From Candidatus Segatella papionis (GTDB lineage: Bacteria; Bacteroidota; Bacteroidia; Bacteroidales; Bacteroidaceae): DNA of 22,421 nucleotides. The stretch is from contig DBLF01000048.1 in NCBI GenBank assembly GCA_002297965.1, positions 112,432 through 134,852 of the forward strand, read 5' to 3'. The position numbers were made by a program, and so were the translations under genes. Positions 5,799-12,622 of the stretch are shown one piece after another; position 1 is the first letter of the stretch, and every line of letters starts with the position of its first letter. A model generated the notes under the pieces. It worked only from the letters and a program-made list of their open reading frames with translations, was not told the origin of the DNA and did not search any database.

Positions 5799-7068
5799 AT
5801 AGGAACGGCGTGAGGAATGCGGCTGCAAACCAGCCTCTGAATCTCTGCCATCCTGTGCGCCACTCTCGCCAGTTCTTCTCGTTGAGCAGGAAACTGTCTT
5901 TCTTCTCTCCATCGAAGAGCTTTACCAGTTGGTCGGTGGTGCATGGATCTACGATGACCGCATTCTCCTCATAGTCCCAACGAAGGCTGCGGGCGTTGAG
6001 ATTGGCGCTGCCCACGGTACAGAACTTGCCATCCACCATGATAATCTTGGTATGGTGAAAGCCCTTGGTGTACATCCATACGTTGCATCCTGCTTTCATC
6101 AATTTGTGGGCATTATAGAAACCACAATCAGGAGTCAGGGGTATGTCGCTCTTGGTGGAGAGCATGATTTCCACCTTCACGCCTCGTTTCACTGCATTCT
6201 TCAAAGCTTTCTTCAACTTGTGGCTTAGGGTGAAGTAAGGGCTGATGAGCTTGATGCTGTCTTTGGCATCGTTGATGGCGTTCACGTAGAAGTAGCGGAT
6301 GATGTCCTTCGATATGTGCGGCTCACGGTTGATGATGCCCACGGTTTTGTGATAAGCGGTAGCCGTGGTGTCAGGCTTCAGGTTCTTTACCAGATAGTCT
6401 TGCTTCTTGTAGCGATAGTACTCGGCTCCGTGTACATTTTGACCGCTCACCTTATTCCACATCTTGAGGAATATCTTCTGCAAGGTATTTACCTCGTCAC
6501 CATCGATGCGACAGTGCATGTCGTGCCATTCGCCCACCACCTTCGTACCTTTTATATAATAGTCGGCCACGTTCATGCCGCCTGTATAGGCTATCTGTCC
6601 GTCTATGACCACAATCTTGCGATGGTCTCGGTTGAATACGGCGTGAATCCAAGGGAACTTCAAGGGCTTGTATTCATAGATTTCTATGCCTTTGGCTCTG
6701 ATTTCCTTGATGTGTCGCTTGCGTAGCGGCTTGTTGTTGGATGAGTTTCCGAATCCATCGTACAAGGCTCTCACTTTTACTCCCTCCTTTACCTTTTGGG
6801 CAAGTAAGTCGAAGAGTAAGGAGGCGATGCTATCGTTGCGGAAGTTGAAATATTCCAGATGGATGCTCTTCTTCGCCTGGCGGATGGCCTGGAACATATC
6901 GTCAAACTTCTCCTGTCCATTCATCAATAGGGTAACAGAATTATCGTGAGAAAAGCTGACACCTTTCCCACGAAGCTGGTTTACTATCAATGAGTCGCTT
7001 GTTTGTGCGCTGCACAGCGAACTAGCAAGCATCAGTGTTATCGTCGTTATTATCTCTCTGAGTCTCAT
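5797..7068 (-). CDS. Exported phospholipase D / cardiolipin synthase-like protein
   Basis: A 423-residue protein with two HKD catalytic motifs: His149-Lys151-Asp156 (HRKIVVID) and His339-Lys341-Asp346 (HTKIIMVD), each followed by the usual G-N/G-A context (TGGMNVAD; VGSANLNARS). The family transfers phosphatidyl groups through a phospho-histidine, as in cardiolipin synthesis (Cls) or phospholipid hydrolysis. Residues 1-21 form a cleavable-looking signal peptide ending CSAQ, and the two N-terminal transmembrane helices of classical ClsA are absent. That suggests action outside the cytoplasm, at the inner membrane face or in the periplasm (inference). The C-terminus (WFAAAFLTPFL) is hydrophobic and may touch membrane. 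It follows the KpsF-like gene by 59 bp on the same strand, in an envelope cluster. It may be a ClsB-like synthase or a phospholipase; substrate not determinable. Confidence 0.85.
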   Translation of the reverse strand: MRLREIITTITLMLASSLCSAQTSDSLIVNQLRGKGVSFSHDNSVTLLMNGQEKFDDMFQAIRQAKKSIHLEYFNFRNDSIASLLFDLLAQKVKEGVKVRALYDGFGNSSNNKPLRKRHIKEIRAKGIEIYEYKPLKFPWIHAVFNRDHRKIVVIDGQIAYTGGMNVADYYIKGTKVVGEWHDMHCRIDGDEVNTLQKIFLKMWNKVSGQNVHGAEYYRYKKQDYLVKNLKPDTTATAYHKTVGIINREPHISKDIIRYFYVNAINDAKDSIKLISPYFTLSHKLKKALKNAVKRGVKVEIMLSTKSDIPLTPDCGFYNAHKLMKAGCNVWMYTKGFHHTKIIMVDGKFCTVGSANLNARSLRWDYEENAVIVDPCTTDQLVKLFDGEKKDSFLLNEKNWREWRTGWQRFRGWFAAAFLTPFL

Positions 7069-7127
7069 GTCAACTCCTAAACAATCTATTTGCTATATCA
7101 ACTATAAATTATAAATTCTTTATGATT

Positions 7128-8108
7128 CTAAACCATGCAAGCGTAGTGATCCACAATGCCTTTCAGGTGATTCTCCTTGTCAACCACCAATACTGTATGC
7201 ACCTTGTATTTGTGCATGATGCGCTGGATTTCTGAAATTTTGGTCTTCGGTGTTACCGTCTTTGGCGTGGTGGTCATGATGTCGCTCACGGTCTTGTTGA
7301 AGAACTCAGCCTGCCATTTCTCCATGGCGCGGCGGATGTCTCCATCGGTGATAAGACCGATGACTCGGTTGTCTTCATCCACCGATACGCCCAGTCCAAG
7401 TTTGCCTTTGCTCACGTGGATAATCGCCTCACCGAGATGCATCTCCTTCGGGATGATAGGCATGTCGTCGCTTCGCATCACGTCCTCGGCTGTGGTCAAG
7501 AGTCGCTTGCCTAGCTCACCACCTGGGTGGAACTGGGCAAAGTCACGAGGCTTGAAGTGGCGTACCTGCATCAAGGCTATTGCCAAGGCATCTCCCATCG
7601 CCAAGGCGGCAGTAGTGCTGCTGGTTGGGGCGAGGTTTAGCGGGCAAGCCTCTTTCTTGACTTTTACGGTGATGTGATAGTTGGAATATTTAGCCAACAA
7701 CGATTCTGGATTGCCCGTGATGGAGATGATAGGCACGTTCATGTGGAGCACCATTGGGATGAAGCGCAGTAGCTCATCGGTCTGACCGCTGTTGCTCAGT
7801 GCCAGTACCACATCCTTGTCGGTCATTACGCCCAAGTCGCCATGGTAAACATCTAGTGGATTGATATAGAAAGCTGGTGTACCTGTAGAGGCTAGGGTAG
7901 CGGCTATCTTGGCACCTACGTGTCCGCTCTTGCCTACACCCGTTACGATAATCTTACCCTTGCAGTGATACATCATATCGACAGCCTTCTCGAAGTTCTC
8001 GTCCATCAAGGGTATTTGGTCGAGAATGGCTTGTGCTTCTTCCCTGAGGGCTTGTTCGCCCCAGCTGCGTACGGTCTTTTGGTCTATATCATTTATTTTG
8101 TCAGCCAT
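7128..8108 (-). CDS. kdsD: D-arabinose 5-phosphate isomerase (KpsF/GutQ/KdsD family)
   Basis: It interconverts ribulose 5-phosphate and arabinose 5-phosphate, the first step of Kdo synthesis in the cytoplasm. The 326 residues are an N-terminal SIS domain (about 35-185) and two CBS domains (about 208-265 and 275-326), the normal layout. Residues equivalent to the E. coli KdsD active site (Lys59, His88, Glu111, His193) are seen one position later: Lys60 (GVGKSG), His89 (YHGDLG), Glu112 (SNSGQTDE) and His194 (FHPGG). NLAPTSSTTA is the usual substrate loop. kdsA lies 145 bp upstream on the same strand, so product and next-pathway enzyme are likely co-regulated. The palindrome array at 8141-8246 fills that gap and may affect expression of this gene. 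Bacteroidota annotations often call it kpsF; whether it is the sole isomerase cannot be seen. Confidence 0.93.
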   Translation of the reverse strand: MADKINDIDQKTVRSWGEQALREEAQAILDQIPLMDENFEKAVDMMYHCKGKIIVTGVGKSGHVGAKIAATLASTGTPAFYINPLDVYHGDLGVMTDKDVVLALSNSGQTDELLRFIPMVLHMNVPIISITGNPESLLAKYSNYHITVKVKKEACPLNLAPTSSTTAALAMGDALAIALMQVRHFKPRDFAQFHPGGELGKRLLTTAEDVMRSDDMPIIPKEMHLGEAIIHVSKGKLGLGVSVDEDNRVIGLITDGDIRRAMEKWQAEFFNKTVSDIMTTTPKTVTPKTKISEIQRIMHKYKVHTVLVVDKENHLKGIVDHYACMV

Positions 8109-8140
8109 ATTGTGTGATATTCAACTTTGTTTTGAATAAA

Positions 8141-8246
8141 AAGTATCTTAATATACTTCCCCAAGTATCTTAGGATACATAGCCAAGTATCTTAGGATAC
8201 ATTACAAAGTATCTTAAGATACATTGGAAAGTAACTTAAGATGGGC
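8141..8246. repeat. Tandem array of 18-bp palindromes with exact 22-bp period
   Basis: Five units start at 8141, 8163, 8185, 8207 and 8229. Unit 4 (AAGTATCTTAAGATACAT) contains the perfect palindrome GTATCTTAAGATAC. Units 2 and 3 are identical to each other (AAGTATCTTAGGATACAT) and differ from unit 4 by one base. Unit 1 is AAGTATCTTAATATACTT, and unit 5 is degenerate (AAGTAACTTAAGAT). Spacers are always 4 bp (CCCC, AGCC, TACA, TGGA). A further AAATAACTTAA starts at 8247, off phase, next to the kdsA stop. The array fills the kdsA-kpsF gap. Confidence 0.9.
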
Positions 8247-8253
8247 AAATAAC

Positions 8254-9015
8254 TTAAATATTTTCAGTAATTAAATTGCCGATGAGAGCTTCCAGTTTGT
8301 TAAGCTCCAACATGTTGGCAGCATCGGATAGTCCCTTGTCTGGGTCTGGATGTACCTCGAAGAAGTAGCCTGTGGCACCGAATGCCTTGGCTGCCATCGC
8401 CATGGCTGGCACAAACTTGCGGTCGCCCACGGTCTTACCGTCGCCTGCACTTGGTCGCTGTACGCTGTGTGTGCAGTCCATGATGACGGTTGGCACAATC
8501 TCCTTCATGTCGGGGATGTTGCGGAAATCCACCACCAAGTTGTTGTAGCCGAAGCAGTTGCCACGTTCGGTGAGCCAAACTTCCTTGGCGCCGCTATCCT
8601 GTGCTTTCTCCACAGGATACTTCATGTCTCTACCACTCAGAAACTGTGCCTTCTTGATGTTGACAATCTTTCCTGTCTTTGCGGCAGAAACCAAGAGGTC
8701 TGTCTGGCGGCAAAGGAAGGCTGGTATCTGAAGAATGTCGCAAACTTCGCCGGCAGCCTCGGCTTGATAGCTCTCGTGGATGTCGGTAGTAATCTGTAGT
8801 CCGTACTTGCTCTTGATGTCGCCGAGCATCTGGAGTCCTTTCTCTAATCCAGGACCACGGAATGAGTGGATGCTGGTGCGGTTGGCCTTGTCGAATGAAG
8901 CCTTGAATATAATGTCGGTCCCCATTTTCTTGTTGATGCGCACAAGTTCCTGGGCTACTGTCTCTAGTAGCTCCATCGACTCGATGACGCAAGGACCTGC
9001 TATGAATTTTGCCAT
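8254..9015 (-). CDS. kdsA: 3-deoxy-8-phosphooctulonate synthase (Kdo-8-phosphate synthase)
   Basis: It condenses arabinose 5-phosphate with phosphoenolpyruvate to Kdo 8-phosphate, in the lipopolysaccharide core pathway. The 253-residue TIM-barrel protein carries KASFDKANRTSIHSFRGPGL (38-57), PAFLCRQTDL (98-107), and EVHPDP (220-225). It belongs to the metal-dependent class: Cys9 in AGPCVIES replaces the Asn of the E. coli enzyme, and the other ligands of the Aquifex enzyme have counterparts at His183 (CTHSVQ), Glu220 and Asp231 (LSDAANML). It sits between the MscS-type channel gene (58 bp upstream) and the KpsF-like isomerase that supplies its substrate. The gap before it holds short TAATGT repeats. 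Confidence 0.96.
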   Translation of the reverse strand: MAKFIAGPCVIESMELLETVAQELVRINKKMGTDIIFKASFDKANRTSIHSFRGPGLEKGLQMLGDIKSKYGLQITTDIHESYQAEAAGEVCDILQIPAFLCRQTDLLVSAAKTGKIVNIKKAQFLSGRDMKYPVEKAQDSGAKEVWLTERGNCFGYNNLVVDFRNIPDMKEIVPTVIMDCTHSVQRPSAGDGKTVGDRKFVPAMAMAAKAFGATGYFFEVHPDPDKGLSDAANMLELNKLEALIGNLITENI

Positions 9016-9020
9016 TGTTC

Positions 9021-9056
9021 TAATGTCTAATGTTTAATGTTCTGTGTTTAATGTTC
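9021..9056. repeat. Short TAATGT(T/C) direct repeats before kdsA
   Basis: TAATGTC (9021-9027), TAATGTT (9028-9034) and TAATGTTC (9035-9042) are adjacent with a 7-bp period, and TAATGTTC recurs at 9049-9056. They fill most of the 58-bp gap between the MscS-type gene and kdsA. Slippage-prone low-complexity sequence; any role is unknown. Confidence 0.6.
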
Positions 9057-9073
9057 AGTGGGAGCTTGTGCCC

Positions 9074-11476
9074 TTACTTTTTGATGTTCAATGCCGATTC
9101 CGCAGCATTAGTTTCTGCAGTCGAAGCAGTTTTGATGGTAATCTCACGCTGTGGGAATGGAATCTCGATGTTGTGCTCGTTGAGCGTATCGTAGATGCAT
9201 TCCATAATCTTGCCGTCGTCGGCATACTGGGTAAGTACGTTTACCCATACCAACACCTTGAGGGTGATGCAGTTGTCATCGAAGCTCTTCAACACAATCT
9301 TCACGCCCTTCTCTCGGTAGATGCAATCGAGCTTCATAAGGGCATCGGTGAGTATCTTCTTTACTTCCTTCACGTTGCTGCCGTAGGCGATGCCAACCTC
9401 CAATATGTCAAGCTCATAACCATGGTTTTTGGTCATGTTCTTGTAGTTCTTGCTGAAGAGCTGTGAGTTTTGGAAAGCGATGACCGAACCGTCGGTAGCC
9501 TCCAGCATGGTAGAAGTATAGCTGATGCTGCTCACCTTACCACGAGTACCATCGCAGATGATGTAGTCGCCCACTTTCACACGTCCCATCATCAGGGAGA
9601 TGCCATAGTAGATGTTCTCCAGAATGTCCTTGGATGCGAAACCAAGACCCGTTGACAAACCGGCGAAGATGGCGAGCAACCAAGACTTACCTACCTGGAA
9701 TACGTTGAGGGCTATCATCAACCAAATGCCCCAGATGATGACCTGCATCACATTCTTGAACATCACAATCTTGGAAGCTGCCGAGTTGGGGTCTGTCTTC
9801 TCAAAATGATGACGCATCAAATCTACAGTGGTCATGTTGATGTAGTTGAACAAGAAGTATAGGCAAGCCACCCACGAGAGGCTGTAAAGCGATGCTGTAA
9901 AGTTCTCAGTCTTGATGTAATCCTTATTGAATATCTCCCAGGTGGTGTCGCTCATATTGAATACGTCGGCAGCCCAGTAGATGGAGATGATGAAGGAGAG
10001 AATGCCCGATACAGGGAGCAATACCTTGTAGATGAAGCGGTAGCCCCATTTCTCCGTGATGGCCTTATTGGCAAGTTTTTTACGCTTGGCATATACGCTG
10101 AGCCATCCTTCCACACAGGTGATGGTGAGGATGCAGGTGAGCTGCATGGTCCACCAAATGATAATCTGCACGGCAAGCAGGGTGAAACCTATCCAAGAAC
10201 AAATCGTGCTGATGATGAACACAGCCAACGAAATGATAGCGTATATCTTGTCGGTGCGCAACACTTGGTTGTGCTTTCTGCCTATCACATTCCATTGCCA
10301 CAAGGCGCAAAGCAAGAGCACGGGTGGAAAGATAAGATTTACCAAATCGTTAGGTATCAATATGATACGGAAGACGATGACGATGAATCCAATCAGCATC
10401 AATGGAGAGTAGATGCGGAATGTGTTCTTGATTTTGTCGTTATCCACACGTAGTAGGATAGATACCAAGATGACACCCATCAACCAAGCGAATTCCACCA
10501 ACAATTGGCTCGCCATGATGATGAAGTTCTGCTTGGCAATCAAGCGAACCACACCCAGAATGACGGCAAATGTAACCACAGTCATCGCCATGATGAGGCA
10601 AGTTCGTTTCGCCAGGAAGCTCTCCTTGATACTCTCGAAGATGCCTCGTTTCACCAGCATGGTGATGCCCAGTCGAATCACGAAGAGGTTGAGGAATACG
10701 GAGATGAGTCCATAGAAAATGATGATACCAAAGAGAATTCCGATGATACGTACGTCCCATTGCGACATCATGCCTGGCGCTGGCTTGTATTTCTCTGCCA
10801 CAGAGGTCTTTGCCTCTCGGTAGTTCAAACTTATGTTGCGTAAGATATGCAGATAGTTGTCGCCTCCATTGCTGAAAATGCTGTTCTGAATGTCTGTATA
10901 TCTGCGGTTGGCATAGTCGTTGAGAGCTCTCAACTTGTTGTCTGTCATGTCGTATGCCATCACGTATTGCTTGAGCTGTGCTTGCTTTTCCACGAGTTGT
11001 CGGCGGATGTTGACGGCTAGGGTCAAATCCACGTTGCGGTTCATCTGCGCCTCATCGCTCAGGAACATGGTGTTCATTCCGTATAGGTAGTTGATGAGCG
11101 AGTCGTAGCGGGCCACCTCGGTGTCAGTCTTCTTGATCATTTGTCGGAAAGGCACCGCCTTCGACTTGAATTTTTTAAACTGCTCGGTTGCCTCGTGGCA
11201 AGCGTAGGTCATGTCGAAGATATACCCATTGCGCTGCGAATAGAGCATGATGGAGTTTTGGTCTGCCTGCTTCACGATGCTGATAAGTTCGGCGATAACT
11301 GCTTGCTGCTGTGCCTTTGCCACTTTGTTCTGTCGCTCCAAGTCTATGTGATAGTTGCTCAACTCGGTGCGCAACATATAGAGCGTTGTGTCCAAGTTGG
11401 CTTCCTTGAGCACGGCGTTGCTAGGCAGCACAAAAGCCACCATCAGCAAGATAATGATGTATAGTTTCTTCTTCAT
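9074..11476 (-). CDS. MscS-family mechanosensitive channel with large periplasmic N-terminus
   Basis: An 800-residue inner-membrane protein. A signal peptide or first helix (1-21) is followed by about 215 residues predicted to lie in the periplasm and rich in heptad-like helices (RQNKVAKAQQQAVIAEL; VEKQAQLKQYV). About ten hydrophobic segments follow (from around 245 to 595), then the MscS pore helix and beta domain near 600-690 (AGLSTGLGFASKDILENI, GRVKVGDYI, GTRGKVSSI, SQLFSKNYKN). A cytoplasmic alpha/beta cage completes it. It resembles the large MscK/YbdG-like members rather than the 286-residue MscS. It releases solutes on hypo-osmotic shock (family knowledge). It is the first gene of a minus-strand cluster with kdsA, the isomerase and the phospholipase D-like gene, and a TAnnTTTG promoter lies just upstream. 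Placement with envelope genes fits turgor and envelope homeostasis. Confidence 0.9.
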   Translation of the reverse strand: MKKKLYIIILLMVAFVLPSNAVLKEANLDTTLYMLRTELSNYHIDLERQNKVAKAQQQAVIAELISIVKQADQNSIMLYSQRNGYIFDMTYACHEATEQFKKFKSKAVPFRQMIKKTDTEVARYDSLINYLYGMNTMFLSDEAQMNRNVDLTLAVNIRRQLVEKQAQLKQYVMAYDMTDNKLRALNDYANRRYTDIQNSIFSNGGDNYLHILRNISLNYREAKTSVAEKYKPAPGMMSQWDVRIIGILFGIIIFYGLISVFLNLFVIRLGITMLVKRGIFESIKESFLAKRTCLIMAMTVVTFAVILGVVRLIAKQNFIIMASQLLVEFAWLMGVILVSILLRVDNDKIKNTFRIYSPLMLIGFIVIVFRIILIPNDLVNLIFPPVLLLCALWQWNVIGRKHNQVLRTDKIYAIISLAVFIISTICSWIGFTLLAVQIIIWWTMQLTCILTITCVEGWLSVYAKRKKLANKAITEKWGYRFIYKVLLPVSGILSFIISIYWAADVFNMSDTTWEIFNKDYIKTENFTASLYSLSWVACLYFLFNYINMTTVDLMRHHFEKTDPNSAASKIVMFKNVMQVIIWGIWLMIALNVFQVGKSWLLAIFAGLSTGLGFASKDILENIYYGISLMMGRVKVGDYIICDGTRGKVSSISYTSTMLEATDGSVIAFQNSQLFSKNYKNMTKNHGYELDILEVGIAYGSNVKEVKKILTDALMKLDCIYREKGVKIVLKSFDDNCITLKVLVWVNVLTQYADDGKIMECIYDTLNEHNIEIPFPQREITIKTASTAETNAAESALNIKK

Positions 11477-11495
11477 ATTGATTCAATTTGAGTGC

Positions 11496-11525
11496 AAAGT
11501 TATTAATAATTCGTGAAAAAGCAAA
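11496..11525 (-). promoter_or_regulatory. Promoter of the mscS-kdsA cluster
   Basis: On the minus strand TAACTTTG (11496-11503) fits the -7 consensus, with TTTG (11522-11525) 18 bp upstream. Transcription would start near 11489, only about 13 nt before the ATG at 11476. Confidence 0.6.
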
Positions 11526-11607
11526 GTTTCAAGCCTCTTTTTTATATTATTCAACATATTATTCTTTGTTTTTTTCTTTATCCTTCTGATATTTGCGGGA
11601 AAATGCT

Positions 11608-11615
11608 TACATTTG
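11608..11615 (+). promoter_or_regulatory. -7 element of the sugar kinase-like gene
   Basis: TACATTTG matches TAnnTTTG and lies about 50 bp before the ATG at 11666. No TTTG is found at the usual -33 distance, so this is a weaker call. The 189-bp gap is otherwise A/T-rich and shared by divergent genes. Confidence 0.45.
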
Positions 11616-11665
11616 CAGCATCATAGGATAAAAAGCAGTATTGTGTAGAATATATTTTTAATACG

Positions 11666-12622
11666 ATGGATATGAAAAAACTCATAGCAGACAGCGGCAG
11701 TACCAAGACCGATTGGTCTTTGGTGGATGAGCAAGGCAATGTAGTGATGACTTGTAAGACGCAAGGCATCAGCCCTGTTCACATGCAAGATGAAGAAGTT
11801 CTTCGTGTGTTGAAATCTGAGCTAATCCTTCCTGAGCAGCCCACTGAAATTTATTTTTATGGCAGCGGCGTAACCGAGGCGATGAAGCCTCGAATGAAAT
11901 CATTGTTGCAGCAGGCTTTCCCTGGTGCGAAGGTGGATGCGGAGAGCGATATGCTGGGAGCGGCAAGGGCTCTCTTTGGCAAGAAACCTGGCATCGCTTG
12001 CATCCTGGGAACGGGTGCCAATAGCTGCCTTTACGATGGGGAGCATATTGTGATGAATACACCACCGTTGGGATACATCCTTGGCGATGAGGGGAGTGGT
12101 GCCGTACTGGGCAAGCTCTTCTTGAATGGTATTTTGAAGGGGGCGTTGCCTACTTCCCTTAAAAATAAGTATTTGGCTTGGGCTGGGCTGGACTATCCTG
12201 CCATAATCAATAAAGTGTATCGGGAGCCATTGGCAAATCGCTTCCTAGCTTCCATCTGTCCTTTTATTTCCCAGCAAATTTCTGAAGGTGAGAAATATGA
12301 GAATGGTACTGATGAACTGAACGAGGCGATGGAACTTTATCGCATCGTACTGGGCAACTTCAATAATTTTTATCAAAATAATCTTGTTCCTTATCTCAAG
12401 TATGTCAAGGCAAGTCTTGAGGATATTAGCCAGTTGGAGCCAGGTGTGAAAGCTTGGGATTCGTCTTTGGGCGAGAATATGCCGACGCTAGGTTTTGTGG
12501 GGAGCATAGCCCATTACTTCGAGTCGCCATTGAGGAATGTGATGGAGGATGAGCATCATCTTAAAATCACAAAGATACTGAAAGCCCCTATGCAGGGGCT
12601 GATTCTGTATCATTTGTCGTAG
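11666..12622 (+). CDS. BadF/BadG-type ATPase, probable N-acetylglucosamine kinase
   Basis: A 318-residue ASKHA-fold sugar kinase-like protein. Phosphate-1 motif DSGSTKTDW (9-17), phosphate-2 motif LGTGANS (114-120), LGDEGSGAVLGK (139-150) and adenosine-type motif GFVGSIAHYF (276-285) are all present, as in the Bacteroidota proteins annotated N-acetylglucosamine kinase. The usual length is near 283. The extra residues appear to be two insertions, around 209-220 and around 248-271, before the adenosine motif. It probably phosphorylates an amino sugar salvaged from wall or glycan turnover (inference; substrate not shown). ATG at 11666 is followed by a second ATG at 11672, either of which may be used. 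Its last 35 bp overlap the 3' end of the convergent regulator gene. Confidence 0.82.
   Translation: MDMKKLIADSGSTKTDWSLVDEQGNVVMTCKTQGISPVHMQDEEVLRVLKSELILPEQPTEIYFYGSGVTEAMKPRMKSLLQQAFPGAKVDAESDMLGAARALFGKKPGIACILGTGANSCLYDGEHIVMNTPPLGYILGDEGSGAVLGKLFLNGILKGALPTSLKNKYLAWAGLDYPAIINKVYREPLANRFLASICPFISQQISEGEKYENGTDELNEAMELYRIVLGNFNNFYQNNLVPYLKYVKASLEDISQLEPGVKAWDSSLGENMPTLGFVGSIAHYFESPLRNVMEDEHHLKITKILKAPMQGLILYHLS

Noticed and set aside
8141..8246. CRISPR array
   Set aside because: Repeats are 18-bp palindromes with 4-bp spacers, far too short, and there are no cas genes.
12583..12600. AGCCCC/GGGGCT hairpin as an intrinsic terminator
   Set aside because: It lies inside both overlapping coding ends and no U-run follows on either strand.
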